DNA of 44,136 nucleotides, taken from Deltaproteobacteria bacterium (lineage in GTDB: Bacteria > Desulfobacterota > RBG-13-43-22). Both the position numbers and the translations under genes were made by a program. The notes under the pieces are model-generated. The model was not told where the DNA came from. It ran no database searches and was given only the letters and a program-made list of their open reading frames with translations. Below, piece by piece: positions 32,835 through 41,124 of the stretch (positions within the stretch are counted from its first letter, which is position 1; each line of letters begins with the position of its first letter). The stretch spans positions 1-44,136 of the forward strand of contig JACRBX010000090.1 in assembly GCA_016219225.1 (NCBI GenBank), written 5' to 3'.

Positions 32835-33551
32835 TCAGGCTTTAAGGCCGAAATAGGCCCTCTTCACATCTTCCTCCGACAATTCCGCAGGAACGCCCTC
32901 CAGGGCAATCTTTCCCTCCTGAAGGATATAAGCATAGTTGGCCACCTTGAGGCTTCTTTTAATATCCTGCTCCACCATAACAACGGTCATCCCCTCTCGG
33001 TTGATCTCTTGCACAGTCCTGAAAAGGACTTTAACCACAATCGGACTTAATCCTAATGAGATCTCATCAAAAAGGATTAACCGGGGTTGGGACATCAAGG
33101 CCCGGCCGATGGCCAGCATCTGTTGTTCTCCGCCGCTCAGATCGGTTCCCATCTGGGCACTTCGTTCTTTTAATCTCGGAAAAAGGGTAAAAATCTTATC
33201 CAGGGTTATCTTTCGAGCCTTCCGTGCCCGGCGGGGGAAAGAACCCATGAGCAAATTTTCCTGAACCGTCAAATTTGAAAATATCTTACGGCCTTCCGGT
33301 ACCAGGGCCAGTCCCAATTCCAAAATGTGATGGGTTTCCAAATGATCTATCTGGATTCCATTAAAATGGATACTCCCCTCTCTGCCTTTTAGGAGACCGG
33401 CCATGGTTTTTAGCAAAGTGGATTTGCCCGCCCCGTTGGCCCCTAAAATGGAGACGATTTGGCCTTTTTCAACCTTCAGGGAAATAGAGGTCAGGGCTTT
33501 AAATTCCCCATAGAAGACCTCCAGATTCTGAATTTCAAGGGAGGAATTCAT
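32835..33551 (-). CDS. LIV-type ABC transporter ATPase, LivF-like (set 2)
   Basis: This 238-residue ABC ATPase has Walker A GANGAGKST, the L-V-P-E-G-R-K-I-F hallmark of LivF, signature LSGGEQQ, Walker B L-I-L-F-D-E and V-E-Q-D at the switch. The start overlaps the end of the LivG-like gene by 4 bases. It pairs with that protein to power the set 2 permeases. Confidence 0.94.
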   Translation of the reverse strand: MNSSLEIQNLEVFYGEFKALTSISLKVEKGQIVSILGANGAGKSTLLKTMAGLLKGREGSIHFNGIQIDHLETHHILELGLALVPEGRKIFSNLTVQENLLMGSFPRRARKARKITLDKIFTLFPRLKERSAQMGTDLSGGEQQMLAIGRALMSQPRLILFDEISLGLSPIVVKVLFRTVQEINREGMTVVMVEQDIKRSLKVANYAYILQEGKIALEGVPAELSEEDVKRAYFGLKA

Positions 33552-34306
33552 AACTCTTCGGCCCCTAAATAAATATCCTGAACCTTCTTGGATTGGAAAG
33601 CCTCCTGAGGGGTTCCACAGAATAATTTTTCTCCGAAATTCAGGACCAGCAGACGATCCGGACCTTTTTGCATGGCCATCATAATGTGTTCGACCCAGAT
33701 GACGGTCATGCCTTTCTTACGCAAGGAATGGATGATCCCCAAGACTTCTTCCACTTCCGCTTCGCCCAGCCCCCCGGCAATCTCATCCACTAAAATTAAA
33801 GAAGGCTCACTGGCCAAGGCCCTGGCCAATTCAAGACGTTTGCGGTCCAGGAGGGGCAAGGAGCCGGCAATACTATTTTTTTTAACTATAAGACCGGTCA
33901 TCTCCAGAATATCTTCACAAGTCTTTTTGGATTGGGAACAGTTCCTTCGGGCCCCATATACTGCCCCAACCAATAAATTTTCCAAGATACTCATAGTGAG
34001 GAAAGGGCGGGGGATTTGATAAGTACGGGCAATGCCCAGACGACATTTCTTGTAAGCGGGGGTAAAGGTCACATTTTCCCTGTTAAAGAAGATGGTTCCC
34101 TTGTCGGGTTTGATTTGGCCGGAAATAAGATTAAAGAGGGTCGTTTTTCCGGCCCCGTTAGGGCCGATGATGCCCAGGATCTCGCCGGAGTTAACCTCAA
34201 AACTGAGATTAAAAATAGGCATCAGTTTACCGAAGGCTTTACGCAGGTTCTCCACAACAAGCAGGCGATTATCTTCCATTTGGGAAAAAACCTCCATCCC
34301 TTCCAT
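33548..34306 (-). CDS. LIV-type ABC transporter ATPase, LivG-like (set 2)
   Basis: This 252-residue ABC ATPase has Walker A GPNGAGKTT, Y-Q-I-P-R-P-F at the Q-loop, Walker B L-I-L-V-D-E-I-A-G-G-L and V-E-H at the switch histidine. The start is uncertain: an ATG nine codons downstream (MEDNRLL) stands 11 bases after GGAGG and begins where homologous ATPases begin. It follows the binding-protein gene by 48 bases. Confidence 0.92.
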   Translation of the reverse strand: MEGMEVFSQMEDNRLLVVENLRKAFGKLMPIFNLSFEVNSGEILGIIGPNGAGKTTLFNLISGQIKPDKGTIFFNRENVTFTPAYKKCRLGIARTYQIPRPFLTMSILENLLVGAVYGARRNCSQSKKTCEDILEMTGLIVKKNSIAGSLPLLDRKRLELARALASEPSLILVDEIAGGLGEAEVEEVLGIIHSLRKKGMTVIWVEHIMMAMQKGPDRLLVLNFGEKLFCGTPQEAFQSKKVQDIYLGAEEL

Positions 34307-34354
34307 GATCCTGGTTTATTTAATGGGCCACTTTGGGTGGCCCGTCATAAGGTT

Positions 34355-35644
34355 TTATTTGGGGATCGGGAAGAGTAGCTTGCCGGTGGTCGGGATCTTT
34401 TTATATTCCTTGTTGTAAACGATTTGAAGTTCCCAGGGCCACTTGGTTCCCTTGACCCATTGACCGCCCACTAAAGGCGTAGATGAATAATTTTTATCAT
34501 TAAACTTGATAGGTCCGACCACCGTATCCAGTTTGGTTTGGGCCAGGGCTTCCCGGATTTTGGTTTTATCCAGAGAACCGGCCCTTTTCAAAGCATCGGC
34601 TGCTATTTCAAAGGCGGCATAGTCGAATCCCAGGGGCTGGGTGGCCTGTCTCTTGGTATCTTTGGTCCATTCGTCAGCCAGGGCTTTACAGGTTTTTCCG
34701 GACAAAGAGGATTTGAAGGGATGCCAGGGGGTCCACCAAACTTCCGTAGTCAATCCCTGGGGGAGGTTTCCGCCGATAGCTTCCATGGCCGCCGGGAAAA
34801 GGCAGGCCTTTCCAATGGTGGCCATCTTGGGTATAAATCCCTGTTGATGGCATTGTCTCCAGGCCGTGGCCCAATCAGGCGGAATGGGTACTCCGGTCAG
34901 GATATCCACTTTCTCCTTTTTCCAGGTGCTGATAAAGCTGCTGAAATCCTGCATGCCATAAGGAAAGCGGCCCACATCGATGACTTTGTGACCCATACTC
35001 TGGAGCTTTTTGGAAAACTCCTGGGCCCAAACGGTCCCGTCGGGATCATTGGGCCAGAGACCGCCCACCACCTTGTTGGTTCTCCCGGCATTTTCATTCC
35101 ACATCCCGGTATAGACGTTGATAATTTGGTCCAGAGACCAAAAATAATGGAAGGTCCATTTATAAGGTCCTCCGGTCAACCAGGGTTCGATAGGGGCCAC
35201 GGAAGAAATACAAGGAACCTGGTATCTTTCACAGATGGCCCCCACGGGGTTGACCGTATCCGGGGTGTGCAGGACGACCATCAAATCAACTTTGTCCTGA
35301 AGAATCAATTTGGAAGCCACCTCGGCCGCTTTGGTTGGGTTGCTTTCGGTATCCATGGGTTTGACTTTAATCGGGAGTTTTTTATTCAGCTCTTTAATAA
35401 AAATGCCCCCACCCTTGTTGATTTCCTCTACGAGTTTCTTGTCGGCCCAGGCCGATGTTTCCCCAAAGGCGGCAATAGGACCGGTGGCCGGAGTCGGGTG
35501 GCCGATTAAAATGTGGTCCCTGGACTCGGCCCGGGCGGTTAATGGCGCCAAGGAACCCCCGGCAACCACCAGACCGGCAGCGCCTACTGTTTTTAAAAAG
35601 TCCCTCCGTGAAACCCCTTTCCCCAATATTTCTTTGTGGCTCAT
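34355..35644 (-). CDS. LIV-type ABC transporter substrate-binding protein (Tat-exported)
   Basis: This 429-residue type I periplasmic binding protein carries a textbook twin-arginine signal (S-R-R-D-F-L-K at about 12-18, then a G/A/V-rich core and T-A-R-A cleavage site). Mature features include I-L-I-G-H-P-T-P-A-T-G-P near the start, L-V-E-E-I-N-K-G-G-G and the terminal Y-K-K-I-P region. Binding proteins usually travel unfolded by Sec; Tat export implies folding, or ligand or cofactor binding, in the cytoplasm. It is the first gene of transporter set 2. A GGGGAGGGGG stretch serves as ribosome-binding site. Confidence 0.92.
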   Translation of the reverse strand: MSHKEILGKGVSRRDFLKTVGAAGLVVAGGSLAPLTARAESRDHILIGHPTPATGPIAAFGETSAWADKKLVEEINKGGGIFIKELNKKLPIKVKPMDTESNPTKAAEVASKLILQDKVDLMVVLHTPDTVNPVGAICERYQVPCISSVAPIEPWLTGGPYKWTFHYFWSLDQIINVYTGMWNENAGRTNKVVGGLWPNDPDGTVWAQEFSKKLQSMGHKVIDVGRFPYGMQDFSSFISTWKKEKVDILTGVPIPPDWATAWRQCHQQGFIPKMATIGKACLFPAAMEAIGGNLPQGLTTEVWWTPWHPFKSSLSGKTCKALADEWTKDTKRQATQPLGFDYAAFEIAADALKRAGSLDKTKIREALAQTKLDTVVGPIKFNDKNYSSTPLVGGQWVKGTKWPWELQIVYNKEYKKIPTTGKLLFPIPK

Positions 35645-35685
35645 AATCCCCCTCCCCTTTTAAATGTTAACTGCTTAATAAATTA

Positions 35686-35762
35686 GGACGCTGATTTTCG
35701 CCGATACCCGCAGATAACTATTCTATATTCAAAATCTTGACAATCTGCGTCGATCTGCGTCC
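35686..35762. repeat. Short dispersed repeat with GGACGC(T/A)GAT ends
   Basis: GGACGCTGAT at the left and ATCTGCGTCC at the right form near-perfect terminal inverted repeats around an AT-rich centre containing further CGCAGAT/ATCTGCG pieces. The same 10-base end, GGACGCAGAT, occurs at 23740-23749. It fills most of the gap between the acyl-CoA dehydrogenase and the Tat-type binding-protein gene. The family is not named here. Confidence 0.55.
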
Positions 35763-35839
35763 AAAAAGGAAGTTCCTATACCATCCAGTTAATAATTTTT
35801 GCTCAAAATGTTGGTCAAATGGCCAATTACCCGGCAGTT

Positions 35840-36964
35840 TTATTTAAGCAAAAATCGAGAAATTAAAAGCTTCTGAATCTCTTCAGTCCCCTCTTCAAAA
35901 TGAAAAGAGCGGACGTCCCGGAAGTGCCTTTCCATGGGATAGGCCTTGGTGTAGCCGATCCCCCCATGGATACGCAGAGCCATTTCAGAAACGCGAATGG
36001 CCACCTGCTCGGCAAACAATTTGGCCATGGCCGCCTCTTTAACGATATCCTGACCGGCATCAAATTTCCAGGCCGCTTCGTAGGCTAACAGGCGGGCGGC
36101 CTGAATTTCGGTTCCCATCTGGGCAATGTTATTCTGAATGGCCTGGCGCTGGGCAATCCGTTTGCCGAAGGTAGTTCTCTTTTTGGCGTAATCAACCGCC
36201 AGATCAAGCATCCGTTGGGCCAGGCCAACACAGCAAAAGGCAATCGACACCCGGCTTAAATGAAGCATCCCAAAGGCTACGTCCAGGCCTTTCCCTTTCT
36301 CCCCGAGGACCTGGGAGGCGGGCACACGGCAATTTTCGTACCCCCCGTTAAAATGGCGTGGTCCAATGCATCCCATCATCTTGGGCATGGGTTTAAGGAT
36401 CACTCCTTCCGTGGGAACATCCACCAAAAACGAGGTAACGCCTTCGTCCGTGGCCGCAAAGGCGTAAATCAATTTGGTATAATCCGGGAAAAGGGTGATG
36501 AGCCATTTGTGGCCATTTAAAAGGTAATGATCCCCATCCCGGACCGCTTTGGAATTGATATCCTTTCCGGTTCCGGCTTCGGGTTCGGTCAGGCTGTTGG
36601 CGGCCCAAATTTCACCGGTCGCCAATTTGGGCAGATAGTTCTTCTTTTGCTCCTCCGTGCCGAAATAGAGCAGGGGGCGCCAAAAAAGCCCGTTCATGGT
36701 ATGGGCGATCAAGCGGACGGTGGCATAGGCTTTGGAGAGCTCTTCCAAAACAGTGAACCATTCCACGGCCGTCCATCCCTGGCCTCCATATTCCATGGGG
36801 ATGGTCAGACCGAAAAACCGTCCCTTTCTTAAGGCTTCGACTAATTCTTCAGGGATCCGTTCCTCTTCTTCTAAAGGTCCCGACAAGGGATCCAAAACCT
36901 TTTCCACCCATTCTCTGGCCTCTTGCTTATATTTTAAGATTTGATCTGAAAGGCTGAAATCCAT
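35840..36964 (-). CDS. Acyl-CoA dehydrogenase
   Basis: This 374-residue flavoprotein has the complete acyl-CoA dehydrogenase layout: an N-terminal helical domain, S-L-T-E-P-E-A-G-T before the beta domain, and the C-terminal R-x-x-F-G-K-x-I-x-x-x-Q-x-I-Q and I-H-G-G-I-G-Y segments. The catalytic base is probably E358 in F-E-E-G-T-E-E-I-Q. It oxidises an acyl-CoA to the 2,3-enoyl-CoA and reduces ETF, which is encoded at 17311-19094. The linked acyl-CoA ligase and BadH-like SDR suggest a ring acyl-CoA such as cyclohexanecarboxyl-CoA (AliB-like), but straight-chain substrates cannot be excluded. Confidence 0.93.
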   Translation of the reverse strand: MDFSLSDQILKYKQEAREWVEKVLDPLSGPLEEEERIPEELVEALRKGRFFGLTIPMEYGGQGWTAVEWFTVLEELSKAYATVRLIAHTMNGLFWRPLLYFGTEEQKKNYLPKLATGEIWAANSLTEPEAGTGKDINSKAVRDGDHYLLNGHKWLITLFPDYTKLIYAFAATDEGVTSFLVDVPTEGVILKPMPKMMGCIGPRHFNGGYENCRVPASQVLGEKGKGLDVAFGMLHLSRVSIAFCCVGLAQRMLDLAVDYAKKRTTFGKRIAQRQAIQNNIAQMGTEIQAARLLAYEAAWKFDAGQDIVKEAAMAKLFAEQVAIRVSEMALRIHGGIGYTKAYPMERHFRDVRSFHFEEGTEEIQKLLISRFLLK

Positions 36965-36983
36965 GGTATACTCCTTCCGTTAG

Positions 36984-37087
36984 TTCGAAAATACCGTTGC
37001 AGGTTACGAGTTACGGGTCCCGGAATACGGGTTCAAAACCAACCTTACTTCGATATTCATGATTCGACATTCGATATTCGATATTCG
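36984..37087. repeat. Dispersed repeat, copy 2 (gttacgggtt/attcgat type)
   Basis: This copy shares with 10254-10350 the TTCGAAAATACCGTT start, the GGTTACGAGTTACGGGT run, the CAAAACCAACCTTACTTCGA core and the ATTCGAT tail, with scattered substitutions. It lies between the SDR stop and the acyl-CoA dehydrogenase start, directly before the latter's ribosome-binding site. Confidence 0.8.
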
Positions 37088-37130
37088 ATTTTTCATGCTT
37101 TGTGGTACCTCTATGGGCCTGAGGGCTTAA

Positions 37131-37892
37131 TTACCCGATCATGGTCAAACCACCATCGACACTCAGTACCTGTCCTGTTAAGTATCTGGCGTCATCGCTT
37201 ACAAAAAAGGCCACCACATCGGCCACATCTTCCGGTTCTCCGAGGCGTTTCAAAGGGATCATTTTGGCCACGGCCTCCATGATTTTCTTTCCTTTTTCCC
37301 CTTCATGCAACCCCGTTAAAAGGTCCGTCTGGACTGGGCCGGGGCTGACGCAATTAACTCGTATGTTATATCGGGCCAACTCCCTGGCCAGGGCCTTGGA
37401 ACTGGCCATAATCGCCGCCTTGGTACCACAATAAATGACCTCCCCGGAGTTTCCTATCCTTCCGGCATCTGAGCCGAGACTGACGATATTGCCGCTATTT
37501 TGTTGAATCATATAAGGCAGACAAACATGGGTAGTCATTAAGAAGCTCCGGTAATTGACATTAATCATTTTATCCCAGAGGGTCTGGTCCGTATCCACAA
37601 AAAACCTGGAGACATCCATGCCGGCGTTATTGATAAGGATATCGATGGACCCGAATTGCTGATGAATCTTGGCTACCGCTTCTTTGACCCTCTCATAGTC
37701 GGTTACATCGCAATCCAGGGCCAAAGCACCGACCCCTAAGCCCGTCAGCTCCTCGGCTGTCTTCTGGGCCGCCTCTTTTTGAATATCCAATAAACCGATA
37801 TGGGATCCTTCCCGGGCCAGACGTAAGGCGATAGCGCGCCCTATGCCCCTGGCGCCACCGGTAACGATGGCTGTTTTTCCTTTTAACTTCAT
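37131..37892 (-). CDS. Short-chain dehydrogenase, BadH-like
   Basis: In this 253-residue classical SDR, T-G-G-A-R-G-I-G (11-18) binds NAD(P), N-N-A-G lies at 88-91, and the catalytic S141, Y154 and K158 are in place. The segments S-D-A-G-R-I-G-N-S-G-E, G-P-V-Q-T-D-L-L and the C-terminal GQVLSVDGGLTMIG are strikingly like BadH, the 2-hydroxycyclohexanecarboxyl-CoA dehydrogenase of Rhodopseudomonas. It would oxidise a ring 2-hydroxyacyl-CoA to the keto form. It is flanked at once by the ligase (3-base gap) and, past a repeat, by the acyl-CoA dehydrogenase. The substrate is inferred from recalled similarity and context. Confidence 0.88.
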   Translation of the reverse strand: MKLKGKTAIVTGGARGIGRAIALRLAREGSHIGLLDIQKEAAQKTAEELTGLGVGALALDCDVTDYERVKEAVAKIHQQFGSIDILINNAGMDVSRFFVDTDQTLWDKMINVNYRSFLMTTHVCLPYMIQQNSGNIVSLGSDAGRIGNSGEVIYCGTKAAIMASSKALARELARYNIRVNCVSPGPVQTDLLTGLHEGEKGKKIMEAVAKMIPLKRLGEPEDVADVVAFFVSDDARYLTGQVLSVDGGLTMIG

Positions 37893-37895
37893 TTT

Positions 37896-39572
37896 TCACT
37901 CCTTCAGCGTGGGATTTAATGCATTTCTTACTATATCCTCGATGCGTTGCTTCAAGACCTTTTTATCCGCTTTTCCGGCGGCGGTCAGGGGAATGAGTGA
38001 TACCAACTCTACCCTGGCCGGCAAATGGGCTTTAGGGGCTCCCATCTTTTCCAGATAACGACGGATTTCTTCCAGGGTGATTTCTGATCCGGCAAGGGGT
38101 TTGATAAAGGCACATACCTGTTCTCCAAGATCCGGATCAGGCATGCCGATCACTGCGACGTATTCGACACCGGGATAAGATGAGACCAGATCCTCCACAT
38201 CCCTGGCGGCAATATTTTCGCCACCGCGAATGATGATGTCTTTTATCCGGCCGGTGATCCGGATAATCCCTTGACCGTCAATGACCGCCAGGTCGCCGGT
38301 TCGGAAAAACCCGTCTAAGGAAAAGGCCTTCTGGTTAGCCTGGGGATTTTTGAAGTATCCGGTAAATACCCCAGGGCCTTTAGCCGCTAATTCACCTTCC
38401 ACACCAGGAGGAGTCTGATTTCCATCGGGATCCAGGGTAATAAACAGGTCATAAGGGCAGACGGGCCGTCCGATCGTATTGAAGCGGATTTCTATGGGAT
38501 CATCAGGACGTGATTGAGAACAGGGACCTTCCACCATTCCAAAGGCATTGATATACCGGGCACCCATTTTGCTTTCTACGCTTCGGACCAATTCGGGCGG
38601 GCTATTAGCCGCCCCGACATAAATTTTTTTTAGGGAACTTAAGTCATAATTCTCAAGCCCTTCATAATTAACAATGCGGCTGATCAGGGTAGGCACCAAC
38701 CCGGTACAGGTCACCTTTTCTTCCTGGACCAATCGGCAAAAATCCTGGGGATGGGTCGAATCCATCAGGACCACTGTCGCCCCGTGAAAGAGCGGACCGG
38801 TTACACAGACCAGCAGGGCCAGGTTATGTCCAACGGTCGAGGTGACCAGGCAGGTATCGGTGACGTTGACATCCCAAGCCCGGGAGGTGTATTCCACGTT
38901 ACAAATATAATCGTTATGGGTCCGTGGGGCACCCTTGGGAAGACCGGTAGTTCCTCCCGAGGGCAAGATCTGGCAAACATTTCCCGGATCGGGCCGGGCA
39001 CCCTCCAGGGTGCGTTCTATTTCCGAGGAAGATACCTGTCTGGTTACCAGGTCATCAAACCAGAGTTTTCCATCCTTTTTTACCGGCCTGGCGGGACTCA
39101 CTAAAATAATTTGCTGCAAACACCGGTTTTGACTTTGAACCTGCTCAATGAGTGGGAAGAATTCTGATTTGCGATAGTGATCGGGTACGATCCATCCCCT
39201 GGGCTGGGTGAGTTCGGCCAGATGAGAGACTTCCCTGGCGGTGTGGTTTATGGTCAGCAAGACCATAATCAGTCCGGCTTTTTGCAGGGCGAAATAGGAA
39301 ATAACGAATTCAGGCCAGTTAGGCAGTTGGAGAAGGACCCGGTCCCCTGGGTTAAATCCCAATCGAAGCAAGCTGCAAGCCAAGGTGTCGGCCTGGGACC
39401 GGAGTTCCTTGTAGGTATATCTTTTTCCCTGTCCAACCAGGGCCTCTTTGGCCGGATAAAGATCGCTGGCCTTGTCGAGCATATCTCCCAGGGTTAGGCC
39501 CAACCACCAGCGCTTTTTTTCATACCCTTCGGCTGCTTTTGAATCATAAGGGGTAAAACCATCCAGATTCAT
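37896..39572 (-). CDS. AMP-forming acyl/aryl-CoA ligase
   Basis: This 558-residue member of the ANL adenylate-forming family has its P-loop at L-P-S-G-G-T-T-G-L-P-K-G, A5-like Y-I-N-A-F-G-M-V-E-G, the hinge R-I-K-D-I-I-I-R-G-G-E-N-I and the catalytic lysine K534 in T-A-A-G-K-A-D-K-K. Overall it resembles dihydroxybenzoate-AMP ligases and cyclohexanecarboxylate-CoA ligase (AliA-like). It would activate an aromatic or alicyclic carboxylate with ATP and CoA. It leads the ligase-SDR-dehydrogenase group; a MITE copy lies just upstream of its start. Confidence 0.9.
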   Translation of the reverse strand: MNLDGFTPYDSKAAEGYEKKRWWLGLTLGDMLDKASDLYPAKEALVGQGKRYTYKELRSQADTLACSLLRLGFNPGDRVLLQLPNWPEFVISYFALQKAGLIMVLLTINHTAREVSHLAELTQPRGWIVPDHYRKSEFFPLIEQVQSQNRCLQQIILVSPARPVKKDGKLWFDDLVTRQVSSSEIERTLEGARPDPGNVCQILPSGGTTGLPKGAPRTHNDYICNVEYTSRAWDVNVTDTCLVTSTVGHNLALLVCVTGPLFHGATVVLMDSTHPQDFCRLVQEEKVTCTGLVPTLISRIVNYEGLENYDLSSLKKIYVGAANSPPELVRSVESKMGARYINAFGMVEGPCSQSRPDDPIEIRFNTIGRPVCPYDLFITLDPDGNQTPPGVEGELAAKGPGVFTGYFKNPQANQKAFSLDGFFRTGDLAVIDGQGIIRITGRIKDIIIRGGENIAARDVEDLVSSYPGVEYVAVIGMPDPDLGEQVCAFIKPLAGSEITLEEIRRYLEKMGAPKAHLPARVELVSLIPLTAAGKADKKVLKQRIEDIVRNALNPTLKE

Positions 39573-39626
39573 ACCAAGGCCTTTATAAAATAGTTTTGTA
39601 TCAGTTTAGCTTTTTGAAAAACTATT

Positions 39627-39864
39627 TTCACCGCAGAGTCGCCAAGAACGCAAAGGGGAAATAATTTTTCTTTTCTGTTGAGAGGACAGAAAGGAAAAGC
39701 TTTCGCTACCCTTCGGCCGGCTTCCAAACGGAAGCCTTTGTTTTAGGTCGACGAAGTCGACCGCATAATTATGGCCGGAGGCCAGAGTTGTTTTGTACAA
39801 TCCCGCCTCTCACGGGATTGTACAATAATGATTCTCTCTGCGTACTTCGCGGCTTTGCGGTGAA
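39627..39864. repeat. Interspersed MITE-like element, copy 2 (inverted relative to copy 1)
   Basis: This element has imperfect terminal inverted repeats of about 25 bp starting TTCACCGC. Hairpin B' (39666-39698) has loop TGAGAGG, and hairpin A' (39793-39825, perfect 13-bp stem) has loop CCTCTCA. The loops are again exact complements. Compared with copy 1 the stem A flank differs on both sides in a compensating way. An extra middle segment adds two hairpins, GGCTTCC-aaa-CGGAAGCC-like and GGTCGAC-gaa-GTCGACC. The 378-base gap between the ligase and the OYE-type gene holds no other recognised feature. Confidence 0.85.
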
Positions 39865-39950
39865 CAACGCGTTCTTTTCAAACACCTAAAGTGTTACAAA
39901 TAGTTGTGTTCACCTATCTTCTTGCGAAGAAAATTGAAGGGCCCACGAAT

Positions 39951-41081
39951 TTACGGTTTTGGTATTTGGAGGCTCCCGTCTTTCTTTTTCCACTGAACGC
40001 AAGTAACTTCCTCGTAGGCCCCTTCGGCCTCCCGGCACTTGTTGCAGTAAACGCACTTGACGATATCCTTTTCCCGTCCTTCCTGGGACTTTTTGGGCCA
40101 AAAAGGATCACAGAGGATGGGACGGGCTATGGCCACCATGTCCGCCTCGGAATTTTCAATGATCTTCTGGGCAATTTGGGCCGTTGGAATCCTTCCCGCG
40201 GTAATAATCGTGGGATAAAAACCGGCCTGATTTAAGGTTTTCTTGATGTCAGCGGCTAAATAGACATTGACTTTTTCGGGCATCCAAAGCGGGGGCATAG
40301 ATCGATTTCCACTGTAACCGGTATAGGGATCCAACGACTCCCCTTCTTTGGAGATGGCATCTTCAAACTTTCCCCCGGCCGAGATACTGATATAGTCAAG
40401 ACCGAGCTCAGCCAGGCGTAAGGCAATAGGGCGTGAATGGCTGAGGGTGTTTCCACCCAGGGTGAATTCATCCCCGTTTATCCGGGCGCCAAGGACAAAA
40501 TCATCACCAATAGCCTGACGCACGGCCTGGACAACTTCTATGGCCAGACGCATCCGGTTTTCCAGTTTTCCCCCGTAATCGTCCTTCCGGTGGTTATGGC
40601 GCGACAGGAAAGAAGACATGGTGTAGGCATGGGCAAAGTGGAGCTCAACAGCATCAAATCCGGCCTGGCGGGCCCGGTAAGCGGCCTGGGCGAACAGCCG
40701 GGGGATTTCCTGAACCTCCTCGAGGGGCAAGTCTTCCACCTTTTGACGATATCCGCTTCGCGAGATTTTCAGGAAGTGAATAATCTGGGGGGCGATCTTG
40801 GCCTCGGTTTCCTGATGAACCTGGTTGGTCAATTCCTTCAGTCCTGATATAAATTCATCGTCACTTAAGCGTAATAACTGGCCGCTTTTTTGTTTTTTAA
40901 CGGAGACGGCTTCGGTGACAACAATACCCGCACCCCCCCGGGCATAGAGCAGGTATCTATTGATTAATTCTTCCGTGACCTTTCCCTCTTCGGTGGCCAA
41001 CCGGGTGACCACCGGCGGCATCATGATTCGATTGGACAGTTTAAGCTTATTATTCAAGTAATAAGGCTCGAAAAGCTCCAT
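39951..41081 (-). CDS. OYE-family FMN/FeS enoate reductase, single-domain
   Basis: This 376-residue TIM-barrel protein of the old yellow enzyme/2,4-dienoyl-CoA reductase family has L-S-N-R-I-M-M-P-P near residue 20, the H-F-A-H-A-Y-x-x-S-S-F-L-S-R-H-N-H-R-x-D-x-Y-G-G block and the phosphate-binding I-I-T-A-G-R-I segment. The 4Fe-4S motif C343-x2-C346-x2-C349-x11-C361 is complete. The NAD(P)H- and FAD-binding C-terminal half of full 2,4-dienoyl-CoA reductases is absent, so electrons must come from another protein. It could reduce a ring or side-chain double bond of an enoyl or dienoyl intermediate. Confidence 0.88.
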   Translation of the reverse strand: MELFEPYYLNNKLKLSNRIMMPPVVTRLATEEGKVTEELINRYLLYARGGAGIVVTEAVSVKKQKSGQLLRLSDDEFISGLKELTNQVHQETEAKIAPQIIHFLKISRSGYRQKVEDLPLEEVQEIPRLFAQAAYRARQAGFDAVELHFAHAYTMSSFLSRHNHRKDDYGGKLENRMRLAIEVVQAVRQAIGDDFVLGARINGDEFTLGGNTLSHSRPIALRLAELGLDYISISAGGKFEDAISKEGESLDPYTGYSGNRSMPPLWMPEKVNVYLAADIKKTLNQAGFYPTIITAGRIPTAQIAQKIIENSEADMVAIARPILCDPFWPKKSQEGREKDIVKCVYCNKCREAEGAYEEVTCVQWKKKDGSLQIPKP

Positions 41082-41124
41082 AGCAGACTTCCTTTATTAA
41101 ATTGTTAACCGGCTTATGAAGAAA

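Noticed and set aside
34538-35509. Plus-strand frame of 323 codons opposite the Tat-type binding protein
   Set aside because: It is a shadow of a well-supported gene; the composition is glycine-rich without domain features.
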